From positions 1 through 25,138 of the forward strand of contig CANRCI010000011.1 in NCBI GenBank assembly GCA_947629075.1: a stretch of 25,138 nt of DNA. Reading direction: 5' to 3'. Position numbers and translations under genes: made by a program. Source of the stretch: an uncultured Bacilli bacterium. GTDB taxonomy: Bacteria; Bacillota_I; Bacilli_A; RF39; UBA660. The notes under the pieces are model-generated. The model made no database searches and was not told the DNA's origin. It saw nothing but the letters and a program-made list of their open reading frames with translations. Of this stretch, positions 7,033-14,981 are shown piece by piece. The stretch's first letter is position 1. Each line of letters starts with the position of its first letter.

Positions 7033-7674
7033 CTATTCATAAGTTCTCATACTTTTTCTAACTCTTTTATAATCAGGGAAATTCTCTTCGACAACACTCC
7101 AAAAATTCTTCGAGTGATCGGCATATATCAAATGGGATAACTCATGATTTATGACATAATCAAGACAACTGATATCCCTTTTAATAAGCTCTAAATTAAG
7201 AGTAATGCGCTTATCTTTAGTATTACATACTCCCCATCTCGTCTTCATTTTACGAATAGTTAAATGGACCTTAGGAATACGTCTAGAAAATTTATCAAAA
7301 TTATAAGTAAGCCTTTCTTCAAACAACTTATTAGCTTGTTTTTTATACCATTTATCGACATCATACCCTTTAGGTATAAATACTTTATTACTACCCAAAT
7401 ATAAATCTTTATCATTGACATAGACTATCTCATACTTCTTACCTAAAAAATAAAAACTATCGTTATACTGTTTCTGTTTATAGGCCTTTTCAAGCATATT
7501 TAAAACACTTTTCTTATTCTTAATAATTATTCTCTCTATCTCTTTATCACTAGTAAATTTACCAGTAGATACATATATCTTTAAATCATCTTTAACTCTA
7601 ATATAAGTATTACGATTACCCACCTTTTTAGTAACTACTACTTCATGTACTTCATTATCTAATTTAATTTTCAA
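7033..7674 (-). CDS. YgjP-like zinc metallopeptidase domain protein (DUF45)
   Basis: The 213-residue protein ends in the YgjP/WSS1-like metallopeptidase module: TRWGVCNTKDKRITLNLELI followed by zinc motif HELSH (His177, His181) and a downstream ADHSKNFW that supplies the third ligand. Homologues belong to DUF45 and are putative metal-dependent hydrolases; the substrate is not settled. The N-terminal half is a beta-rich region. The start is a TTG at 7674, preceded by AGGTGA at good spacing; there is no suitable ATG nearby. It lies 15 bases after lemA and 8 before the methylase gene, in one operon. Confidence 0.88.
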   Translation of the reverse strand: MKIKLDNEVHEVVVTKKVGNRNTYIRVKDDLKIYVSTGKFTSDKEIERIIIKNKKSVLNMLEKAYKQKQYNDSFYFLGKKYEIVYVNDKDLYLGSNKVFIPKGYDVDKWYKKQANKLFEERLTYNFDKFSRRIPKVHLTIRKMKTRWGVCNTKDKRITLNLELIKRDISCLDYVINHELSHLIYADHSKNFWSVVEENFPDYKRVRKSMRTYE

Positions 7675-7689
7675 ACTATCACCTACAAC

Positions 7690-8238
7690 CTAAAGTTCAA
7701 AAGATTTCATCTTCTTCTCTTCTAAACTGACATCATATAAGGAATGTTTTTTAAGTCCCGATACATAAGATATAAAATTATTAGGAAATAAAACTAAACT
7801 ATCATTATATACTTTAACCGCATCATTATAAATAGATCTATTATTTTTTATTTTAGCTTCTACTACTTCTAAATCTCTTCTAAGTTTTAAAAAATCAGCA
7901 TTCTTTTTAAGATCTCTATTACCACTAACTTCATCCAAAACCAAAGCTAAATATTTACCCATTTTAATATTGTATTTAATACTTTCTTCTTCATCGCGAC
8001 TTTCAACAGCTTTATTGCGATATTCTATAACTTTAGAAATGTATTTAGATGAAGTATGATCTTTTATAAAACTGGCAAGCGACGCGACTATATCTAAACG
8101 ATTAATAAGTAAAATATCTAATTCTAAAAATTTCTCAGTACGATATCTATTCAATTTAGCAATTTTTCGGTAGACGATAAAAAACCAAAAAGTAAATAAA
8201 AACACGCCTAACGATAAAACAATAATAAACGTTTTCAT
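7690..8238 (-). CDS. lemA: LemA family membrane protein
   Basis: LemA proteins have one N-terminal membrane helix and a helical-bundle domain; their function is poorly understood. Here residues 4-22 form the membrane helix, followed by the long four-helix region with LDILLINRLDIVASLASFIK, NADFLKLRRDLEVVEAKI and the family hallmark IYNDAVKVYNDSLVLFPNNF. The length, 182 residues, is typical. The chosen ATG at 8238 follows GGTGA and lies just after a promoter; a longer open frame upstream would run through that promoter and into divergent sspI. It is the first gene of the seven-gene operon ending at 4185. Confidence 0.9.
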   Translation of the reverse strand: MKTFIIVLSLGVFLFTFWFFIVYRKIAKLNRYRTEKFLELDILLINRLDIVASLASFIKDHTSSKYISKVIEYRNKAVESRDEEESIKYNIKMGKYLALVLDEVSGNRDLKKNADFLKLRRDLEVVEAKIKNNRSIYNDAVKVYNDSLVLFPNNFISYVSGLKKHSLYDVSLEEKKMKSFEL

Positions 8239-8256
8239 AACAAAGTCACCATCGTT

Positions 8257-8285
8257 ATTATACATAAATATTGAAAAATAGTAAA
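8257..8285 (-). promoter_or_regulatory. Promoter of the lemA-trmD operon
   Basis: TTTACT (8280-8285) and TATAAT (8257-8262) on the minus strand with 17-base spacing. The region is shared with the divergent sspI gene. Confidence 0.7.
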
Positions 8286-8308
8286 TACTACTACCAGGAG
8301 ATGAAAAC

Positions 8309-8518
8309 ATGGATATTGATATAAAAGAACACATAATTAACAATTTTAAGGGTGATGATATCACTACTTTAAAAAATGCTATTGAAGAGGCAATTAAGGA
8401 AAAAGATGAGATTGCCCTTCCAGGAATGGGAGTATTTTTAGAGATAATTTGGGAAGAGTCTACAGATGATGAAAAAAACCAATTATTAGAAAAAATAAAA
8501 AGAAGAATAGACAGATAA
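8309..8518 (+). CDS. sspI: Small acid-soluble spore protein I
   Basis: The 69-residue product matches the SspI family along its length: an N-terminal helix (DIDIKEHIINNF), a central helix (LKNAIEEAIKEKDE) and the diagnostic LPGMGVFLEIIWEES followed by DEKNQLLEKI. In Bacillus SspI is a minor protein made in the forespore under sigma G and found in the spore core. The start has AGGAG eight bases upstream. It is divergent from lemA and followed by a strong terminator. It implies spore formation in the lineage or its recent ancestor. I saw no convincing sigma-G promoter. The match is by family pattern; no alignment was run. Confidence 0.9.
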   Translation: MDIDIKEHIINNFKGDDITTLKNAIEEAIKEKDEIALPGMGVFLEIIWEESTDDEKNQLLEKIKRRIDR

Positions 8519-8544
8519 AGAGCTTAAAAATAAGCTCTTTTTTT
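8517..8544. terminator. Terminator shared by sspI and the giant gene
   Basis: AAAGAGCTTA pairs with TAAGCTCTTT around an AAAA loop, with seven T after it on the plus strand. The minus-strand complement has the A-run side, giving a T-rich tail for the convergent gene as well. Confidence 0.88.
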
Positions 8545-11500
8545 ATAATTTATGACCATTACTTTTATCAATATTATCCTTATTCATCTCAACAGCTTTA
8601 ACATAACTACGAAGAACTTCAGCCATAATTTTACATCCATCGGAATTTAAATTATCACCAACAAAATTGTCGTAAGTGTAGTTCAAGTCTTCAGGCTTTT
8701 CCAATCTTTTCTTTACCCTATAATGGTTTTCTCCAAAATCCCATATTGGGTATTTTTCTTTAAATTCATTGAAATTACTAGATTCATCGTAAGTCTTTAA
8801 AAAACTTTTACAAGCATCATAGAAAGAACCTCCATTTTGAAGAATCCAGTTTTCTACTGCTACACCACTAAGAAAATCAGCATTCTTACCGTAGGCAGAA
8901 ACATCGGAATCAATCTCCAAACCAAATTTAGCCAAATTTTCTTTATCATTTTTCAAAACCATTTTAGCTAAAATGACATTGGCTCTAACGTATTTATCTT
9001 TACTATATTCATTAATCATTTCTTCTTTTTGAGCTTGCTTTTCAATAGTATCATACCTATCTTCTAAACACATTTCTGTAGAATAGTTCATCTTATCAGT
9101 CTTCTGTTCAAAGCTGATATCAACACTCATTTTTTTACCATCTATTTCTACTTCTAACCTTTTAATATCTGGGTCCCCAACACAGTTATGGTTTCCAAAA
9201 TTATCTAAAAAGGCATTACGCAAGGTAGCAAGAGCCTCAGGGTTAGATATGATACTTCTATCAAGTTTAACAATATAGTCAAAATCGCCATCACCTAATA
9301 AATTAGCATATCGACTAGTAGAACCTGTACTTAATACTTCAACTGTTTCAAAAGATAAATCACCATCCATTTTATCTTTAACCTCAAGCCCCTTGTCATT
9401 CAAAGTTTTCGAAATAACGCCCATAAGTTTATCAGCTTTATCTTTAGTATCTCTTATATTTTCATCCAAACATTGAACAATATTATAAACAGTATCAGAA
9501 TATAAATTATCAGAAAAATTATAGGAATTAGAAGAATAATATTTTAAACCAGACATTTTATCTCGCAATTCATTATATTGATCTATGGTAAAAATTAACT
9601 TTCCGCGAGAATCACATACTGGAATATAATAACCACTTTTCGCAATTTCAAATCCAATACCACTAATACTTTCATCACTTACTATACACTCGATATCAGT
9701 AAGAGCAAATCCAGTACGGGCACCAAAATGATTTCTAGATAGAGTATTAAACATTTCAATTTTTTGTGGTTCATATTCCAAATCAGTAACAATATCATCT
9801 TCATCACGTGTAACATTTAAATTAGGATTATCACCCTTTATAACGACATAAATAGGGCCAAAACCAGTTTCAGCAAAAGTAAGTGGTTTAAGGTTATCTT
9901 GCTCAACACTTCTGAAATCAGTGTCTAAAGGCGTTGAATCAGAAAAAAACATTTCATTAAACATGGTAGTATATTCATTAGAAAAATTACCATAAGTAAG
10001 TGATCCAGATAAAGTAGGTAAACTACCTACTCCTCTTATAAAATCTCCTTTTTTCAAAGTATATTTTCCACTCGAATTTATTTTTTTAGAAAATTCGACA
10101 TTTCTATTATGAGCGACCTTAGTCGTCTCATATAGATCCTTTTTTAATTCATCAAAAGAATTATATCCAGCACTATGAGCAAAAAGTCTAACAACTTTAT
10201 CTTTTAATGCAAGATTTTCTTCTGGCTTAAGAGCTTCATAAAAGTAAATAACCTTATTTATAGTATTTTTATTAGAAATTAATTCTCTATCTTTTTTACC
10301 AACTTCAGTATAAGAATACAATCCTTCAAGATCAGTTAAAAATTTATCTAAATTTTTTTCTTCTTTCACTGTTAAGTTATAGTTAGTTTTATTTTCCATC
10401 ACGCGCATCATCAAATTACTACCGATTTCTATTTCATTTAAGAAATCTTTAAAGTTTTTACTGCCAGACTTAACGGCAATTCGTAATAAGTCGTTATATA
10501 TAATATTAAAACAAGCTTCTTTGTTTAATTGATTATCTTCTTGCGAAGAAAAGGCTGTTCGTAATTGAGGTGATATTACTGACATATGGTGTGCAACTGT
10601 CGAAAGTTCAGGATCTAACAATTTAAAAATTTCAAATTGTTTAATGAAAAATGGTAAATTATTCTTTAAAAAGATGTTTTCTATTTCATCTTGGGCTTTT
10701 AATGGATCAGGAGAATCCATAATACGATCAAAAGTAGATGGACCAAACGTATGTAACTCCAAGGAATTAGAGGTAGAGAACCTAGCAGCTACAATAGCCG
10801 CAATGATAGCTTTATCATAATCATGATTAGATTTAATATATTCACTAAATATATCTTTATAATTTTGATCAATAATTTTAGAGTATTCGATTGCTAAATT
10901 CAAACGTTTGACATTGTCATCATAGATGTCTTTACCATCAACAGGAAAGTCAATTAAAGTTGAAAAAGCAGGATTTAGGCCACAAACAACATTAGTATTT
11001 TTAAAATATTCTAAATATCCGTCATTGATAAAGTTCTCAAAAGTTAATTCTCGATTATAAAATTTGTTACGAATGTCTTCTGGAACAGAATCATCTAAAA
11101 ATAATCCTGGATATTTGTCCTTAAAACTTTTTGGAAGATTATCCTTATAAAATATACCTTGATTAACTATTGCTTTATATAAACATAAATCTAAAATATC
11201 AATTAGTTCTACTTTAGAGGGATTAGAACTAAATTTCATTTTTTTAAAATCATCAGTTTGCAAAATTTTTTCAATATAGTTACTATATGATAACATAATA
11301 TCAAATGCATAATCAGGAAACTGATTTTGAAGTGATTCAACTAATTTAATTCCATTCTTAGATCCAACTACAACTTTTGGAAATAAAACCGCTAAGTCCA
11401 CCTTTTTTAAAATATTAATATATTTTTCATTATTAATTAGATAATTAGTGTCTATGCTTCGATTATAAAAATCCCATTTTAATTTTGGTAAGTCATTATC

Positions 11501-12709
11501 AGTTTCAACTCCTGACAAATCTAAGAATAATCCTGGATATTTATTTTTAAAACTTTTTGGAAAATTATCATTATAATTATTGCCTTGATTTACTATTGAT
11601 TCATATAAACCAAAATCTATTTCATCAATCAGCTCTTTCTTTGATAAATTAGGTGCAAATACGATATTATTAAAGCAAGAGTAACTATTAAATAATTCAC
11701 CATATGACGTCACAAGATCCAATGCATCATCAGGAAATTTTTTTGACCAATCAACAAAGCCTTTTAAACGTGAATAGCTGTTTTGAATTAAACTTTCTAA
11801 GTCTTCAAAAACTATTTTTTTAAAATCAGATAAATCAATGGTAACGTTATTATTATTTTTAAAAAATGCATCTACTTTGGGAAATTTGTCCTTGTGATTT
11901 ATAAAAAATTTCATAAAATCAGGCATTTCATAAATTATATTGTTATCTACTAATCGCCGATTATCTCTAGAACGGCTAGATAAAAAAGAGCCTAAATTTT
12001 TTCCAGCAAATATATCTATATTAGTAATCAAATCATTTAGATCTAAATTACGGTTAAAAATTTTCTCTCTAAGCTTAACATCAGAAATTTCTTCCAGCTC
12101 TTCTTCACTAAAAAAGAAATCAGGATTATTTTCAACGATATGTTGAGAAAAATTGTAACTATAAAATGTTTTATCCAAATTATTTAAAGATATTTTGAGT
12201 CTTGCATCTCCTGAATGATTAAAATATTCTTTAGCAACAGGATTAGCACACCACATAGTTATTTTAGTAATTTCATTAAATTCGTAGATATCTGAATAAT
12301 TATCACCAGGATTAAGTTTAATTAACGCTTCTCTAGCAAGACTATACAGTTTTGACTTTATGTTATCTATACTCTCGTAACTAATAAAATTAATTTTATT
12401 CTCTAAATTTGGAAGTGAACTATGAATAAAACCTTTATAAACACAATGGTCAAGAAAATTAATTAAATCTACAATTTCTTCACAATCGTCTGGACTTTTT
12501 TTATAAAATTCTACTAGTTTAGATATATATTTTTGTAATGACATATTATTCAATCGTTCACTATATGTATATGACATTGTAGAAATCTTTTCAAGCTGTT
12601 TAGGGGATAACCCCACTAAGTCTTCAATTGTTATTTCCTGTTTATAAAATTTTCGTTTAAACTCTTTAGAAAACGAAAAGCCCAAAAATGGTTTTCTTCT
12701 CTCATTCAT
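8543..12709 (-). CDS. Giant 1388-aa protein: N-terminal repeats, C-terminal nucleotidyltransferase-like domain; function unknown
   Basis: I do not recognise this protein as a named family. It has no signal peptide or membrane segment. Residues 1-560 hold divergent helical repeats marked by FYNR/FNR-type motifs near residues 21, 217, 414 and 550, and by a block seen at 357-397 and 499-539 (28 of 40 residues identical). Residues 600-870 are helical. Residues 883-1055 look like a separate alpha/beta module (DFIRGVGSLPTLSG, STPLDTDF, FGARTGFALTDIECIV, GYYIPVCDSRGKLIFT). Residues about 1085-1345 resemble a polymerase-beta-fold nucleotidyltransferase: GSTSRYANLLGDGDFDY with Asp1142 and Asp1144, a third acidic residue Asp1197 in MSVDISF, and SGVAVENWILQNGGSF, which recalls the helical domain of class I CCA-adding enzymes. 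The start follows GGAG at good spacing and an extended -10 promoter. The gene is monocistronic and CpG-poor. The substrate is unknown. Confidence 0.85.
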   Translation of the reverse strand: MNERRKPFLGFSFSKEFKRKFYKQEITIEDLVGLSPKQLEKISTMSYTYSERLNNMSLQKYISKLVEFYKKSPDDCEEIVDLINFLDHCVYKGFIHSSLPNLENKINFISYESIDNIKSKLYSLAREALIKLNPGDNYSDIYEFNEITKITMWCANPVAKEYFNHSGDARLKISLNNLDKTFYSYNFSQHIVENNPDFFFSEEELEEISDVKLREKIFNRNLDLNDLITNIDIFAGKNLGSFLSSRSRDNRRLVDNNIIYEMPDFMKFFINHKDKFPKVDAFFKNNNNVTIDLSDFKKIVFEDLESLIQNSYSRLKGFVDWSKKFPDDALDLVTSYGELFNSYSCFNNIVFAPNLSKKELIDEIDFGLYESIVNQGNNYNDNFPKSFKNKYPGLFLDLSGVETDNDLPKLKWDFYNRSIDTNYLINNEKYINILKKVDLAVLFPKVVVGSKNGIKLVESLQNQFPDYAFDIMLSYSNYIEKILQTDDFKKMKFSSNPSKVELIDILDLCLYKAIVNQGIFYKDNLPKSFKDKYPGLFLDDSVPEDIRNKFYNRELTFENFINDGYLEYFKNTNVVCGLNPAFSTLIDFPVDGKDIYDDNVKRLNLAIEYSKIIDQNYKDIFSEYIKSNHDYDKAIIAAIVAARFSTSNSLELHTFGPSTFDRIMDSPDPLKAQDEIENIFLKNNLPFFIKQFEIFKLLDPELSTVAHHMSVISPQLRTAFSSQEDNQLNKEACFNIIYNDLLRIAVKSGSKNFKDFLNEIEIGSNLMMRVMENKTNYNLTVKEEKNLDKFLTDLEGLYSYTEVGKKDRELISNKNTINKVIYFYEALKPEENLALKDKVVRLFAHSAGYNSFDELKKDLYETTKVAHNRNVEFSKKINSSGKYTLKKGDFIRGVGSLPTLSGSLTYGNFSNEYTTMFNEMFFSDSTPLDTDFRSVEQDNLKPLTFAETGFGPIYVVIKGDNPNLNVTRDEDDIVTDLEYEPQKIEMFNTLSRNHFGARTGFALTDIECIVSDESISGIGFEIAKSGYYIPVCDSRGKLIFTIDQYNELRDKMSGLKYYSSNSYNFSDNLYSDTVYNIVQCLDENIRDTKDKADKLMGVISKTLNDKGLEVKDKMDGDLSFETVEVLSTGSTSRYANLLGDGDFDYIVKLDRSIISNPEALATLRNAFLDNFGNHNCVGDPDIKRLEVEIDGKKMSVDISFEQKTDKMNYSTEMCLEDRYDTIEKQAQKEEMINEYSKDKYVRANVILAKMVLKNDKENLAKFGLEIDSDVSAYGKNADFLSGVAVENWILQNGGSFYDACKSFLKTYDESSNFNEFKEKYPIWDFGENHYRVKKRLEKPEDLNYTYDNFVGDNLNSDGCKIMAEVLRSYVKAVEMNKDNIDKSNGHKL
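11093..11212 (-). repeat. Internal repeat copy B in the giant protein gene
   Basis: Encodes residues 500-539 of the giant protein, ending FPKSFK/LPKSFK-type and KYPGLFLD. It matches copy A at 28 of 40 residues, and the DNA is also visibly similar, indicating duplication within the gene. Confidence 0.85.
11519..11638 (-). repeat. Internal repeat copy A in the giant protein gene
   Basis: Encodes residues 358-397 (ELIDEIDFGLYESIVNQG through KYPGLFLD). It is the partner of copy B, 142 residues away. A more diverged third copy is possible near residues 76-103. Confidence 0.85.
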
Positions 12710-12734
12710 AAAAACAACTCCATACTCTACAATA

Positions 12735-12743
12735 ATTATAACA
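12735..12743 (-). promoter_or_regulatory. Extended -10 promoter of the giant gene
   Basis: TGTTATAAT on the minus strand is a perfect extended -10 (TGnTATAAT), about 26 bases before the start codon. No good -35 is seen, as is usual for extended -10 promoters. Confidence 0.7.
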
Positions 12744-12764
12744 TAATTACTTTTTTGAAAAATT

Positions 12765-12792
12765 AAAAAACAGATGATTTAACATCTGTTTT
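12765..12792 (-). terminator. Terminator after the multi-pass membrane protein gene
   Basis: AAAACAGATG pairs with CATCTGTTTT around a six-base loop, with a T run on the minus strand. It lies three bases past the upstream stop codon and before the giant gene's promoter. Confidence 0.85.
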
Positions 12793-12795
12793 ACA

Positions 12796-13566
12796 TTAGA
12801 AATAATAGTTATCTATTTCAGTATCCGATTCCATATATTCATCTTCTTTATTGCTACCGAATAGAGATTTGTCATTATCGTCGTTGCTCTCTTCCTCACG
12901 TGGTGGTAGTTCAATCTTTTTAGCAACAACATCTTGATACCTAATCGGTTCTATTTCATCATTAGCGTATTCATAATGATCATCATCTGAATCGTTATGA
13001 TCAATGTTTCGATTATACAATAAGAATCTAACGACAAATATTGGATATATAATGTAATTGATATAATTTACAAAACTAAATAAGAAACTGTAAGACTTCA
13101 AATCTTTAACGAAGATATATTGGGATATATTCCCTAAATCTAAAATCGCTTGATTTAAAATTATCACTAAACCACCGATAACCATTAAAACTACTTTAAT
13201 AAAGTTCTCATCTAATTTAGTAAAGTAACGATAAATATAGATAAATGCTTGTAAAAATGCATAAAGATTTAGAAAGGCAACTCCGATAACTAAAAGTCCA
13301 ACATAATCATTGCTAATTTTGATTCCTTGGCATCCCTCTACTAGATTTTGACACGCTACTAAAGAAGATTTATCGACTAAAAGATTTTGACAGAATAGTA
13401 CCATTAGATAACTGATACCTAAAAAAGCAATGATCGAAATGATGAAATTTGCAATAAATCTCTTTCTTTTAGCAATAAATTTTGATGAAACACCGCCTCT
13501 TAAAGTATAGTAATCAATGATGAGAGTTGATGCTACATAAACGATTAAAAACAATAACAAATTCAT
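12796..13566 (-). CDS. Multi-pass membrane protein with acidic C-terminal tail, unknown
   Basis: I do not recognise this 256-residue protein. About five membrane segments are visible (roughly residues 3-22, 37-59, 87-110, 122-142 and 158-180). The loop after the second carries a cysteine cluster (LFCQ, VACQ, EGCQG), presumably outside the cell if the basic KRKR stretch near residue 32 is inside. The last ~70 residues are polar and very acidic (DSDDDHYEYANDE, later EEESNDDNDK) and are probably cytoplasmic. The start follows AGGTGA. It has its own promoter and terminator, so it is monocistronic. There is no transport or enzyme motif to assign a role. Confidence 0.75.
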   Translation of the reverse strand: MNLLLFLIVYVASTLIIDYYTLRGGVSSKFIAKRKRFIANFIISIIAFLGISYLMVLFCQNLLVDKSSLVACQNLVEGCQGIKISNDYVGLLVIGVAFLNLYAFLQAFIYIYRYFTKLDENFIKVVLMVIGGLVIILNQAILDLGNISQYIFVKDLKSYSFLFSFVNYINYIIYPIFVVRFLLYNRNIDHNDSDDDHYEYANDEIEPIRYQDVVAKKIELPPREEESNDDNDKSLFGSNKEDEYMESDTEIDNYYF

Positions 13567-13587
13567 AATAAATCACCTTGGCCACAT

Positions 13588-13616
13588 ATTATATACATTT
13601 TTCCAAAAAATGCAAA
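13588..13616 (-). promoter_or_regulatory. Promoter of the multi-pass membrane protein gene
   Basis: TTTGCA (13611-13616) and TATAAT (13588-13593) on the minus strand with a 17-base spacer, 22 bases before the start codon. Confidence 0.7.
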
Positions 13617-13638
13617 TATTTCTCATAAAAGTAACTCT

Positions 13639-14913
13639 TTATTTAGAAATATGCCCTATTACAAATGGGTATTCAACTCTATCTAAAACACAATTGACAA
13701 ATTCACCTTCGGCTACTTCAGTATCTAGTTTTACTTGTAAATAATTGCCAGTATGTCCTAGAGCACATCCATTACGATTTCTCTCAACTAGAAGGCAGAC
13801 CTCTTGACCGATAAATTTGTTCATGTAATCTATTTCTAATTCACGTGATAATTTCAATAATTCGTGACTTCTCTTTTTCTTTACTTCACCGTCTACTTGA
13901 ACCATTTCAGCTGCTTTGGTACCATCTCTTTTGGAATATGGAAAAACGTGTAATTTAGAAAAATTAATGCGTTTTAAAACTTCGATACCCGACGCAAAGT
14001 CTTCATCCGTCTCTTCGGGAAATCCTACTATGATATCCGTTGAAATGCTAATATTTGGTCTAATATTACGTATTAAATCGATTTTTTTGATGAAGTAATC
14101 TAGATTATATTTACGACGCATTAGTTTTAATACGTGATCACTCGCCGCTTGAATCGGAATGTGTAAGTGATCGACGATAACTGGATTTTTCTTAATTATT
14201 TCTAAAACTTCATCATTAAGCTCAGTTGCTTCGATCGAAGATATTCTAAGACGTTGAAGTCCCTTGATTTTAACTATTTCTCTTAACAACTCAGCGAAAC
14301 TTCTCCCATTATCGCTTCCGTAATTTCCGGTATGAATTCCTGTTAAAACTATTTCTTTAAAACCATTGGCAACTAACTCTTTAATCTCTCTAATGGCTTT
14401 ATCAAAATCTTTACTTCGACATTTACCACGAACAAAAGGAATAATGCAGTAACTACAAAAATTCTCACACCCATCTTGGATTTTAACAAAAGCTCTAGTA
14501 TGTGAATAATAGTGAGTAACAAACATATCTTCAAACTCTTTATCGAAGTCATCATCCAATAAAATCTTCTTTTCTCTATTCTTAAAGTAATCATCGATAA
14601 TGGAAATGATTTTACTCTTGTACTTATTACCCAAGACAATATCAGCTCCCTCTGGAACTTCTACTTTATTAGCTTGAGTAAAACATCCCATAGCAATAAC
14701 ACAACCATCAGGATTTTTTCTTTTAGCTTGTCTTATAATTTTACGCGATTTAACATCGCTAGTATTAGTGACCGTACAAGTATTAATTATATAGATATCA
14801 CACTTATCATCAAAATTTCCTATTTCAAATCCGTTTTTAATTAGTTCATTGATGACATATTCACTCTCATAAGTATTTACTTTACATCCAAGTGTATAGA
14901 CACATACTTTCAT
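13639..14913 (-). CDS. mtaB: tRNA (t6A37) methylthiotransferase MtaB
   Basis: Radical-SAM enzyme that adds a methylthio group to t6A37 of ANN-decoding tRNAs. The 424-residue protein has the N-terminal methylthiotransferase domain with three iron-sulfur cysteines (Cys10 in TLGCKVN, Cys46 in NTCTVT, Cys77 in MGCF). The radical-SAM motif CxxxCxxC is in GCENFCSYCIIPFVRGKCRS (Cys149, 153, 156), and a C-terminal TRAM domain ends PFVIGHIS. The LGCKVN and VRGKCRS forms favour MtaB over MiaB. The start follows GGAG. Its position near rsmE echoes the Bacillus yqeU-yqeV pair. A hairpin separates it from the upstream gene, so it may have its own weak promoter (TATATT near 14940). Confidence 0.94.
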   Translation of the reverse strand: MKVCVYTLGCKVNTYESEYVINELIKNGFEIGNFDDKCDIYIINTCTVTNTSDVKSRKIIRQAKRKNPDGCVIAMGCFTQANKVEVPEGADIVLGNKYKSKIISIIDDYFKNREKKILLDDDFDKEFEDMFVTHYYSHTRAFVKIQDGCENFCSYCIIPFVRGKCRSKDFDKAIREIKELVANGFKEIVLTGIHTGNYGSDNGRSFAELLREIVKIKGLQRLRISSIEATELNDEVLEIIKKNPVIVDHLHIPIQAASDHVLKLMRRKYNLDYFIKKIDLIRNIRPNISISTDIIVGFPEETDEDFASGIEVLKRINFSKLHVFPYSKRDGTKAAEMVQVDGEVKKKRSHELLKLSRELEIDYMNKFIGQEVCLLVERNRNGCALGHTGNYLQVKLDTEVAEGEFVNCVLDRVEYPFVIGHISK

Positions 14914-14954
14914 AACCTCAACTCCAAAAACACAGATAATATATCATAAAAAGT

Positions 14955-14981
14955 AAAAAAAGAAAAGAGACCAAAGTCTCT
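14955..14981 (-). terminator. Terminator after the acidic membrane protein gene
   Basis: AGAGAC pairs with GTCTCT around a four-base loop beside the stop codon, followed on the minus strand by a T-rich tract. It ends the miaA-rsmE-acidic protein unit before mtaB. Confidence 0.7.

Noticed and set aside
8261..8290. Sigma-G-like promoter for sspI (TACATA, 17 bases, AATACTA)
   Set aside because: The -10 differs from CATACTA by one base, but transcription would start at or within the ribosome binding site, leaving no usable leader.
8543..12709. The giant protein as a secreted polymorphic toxin
   Set aside because: There is no signal peptide, membrane segment, secretion-system partner or adjacent small immunity gene; the only close neighbour downstream is sspI.
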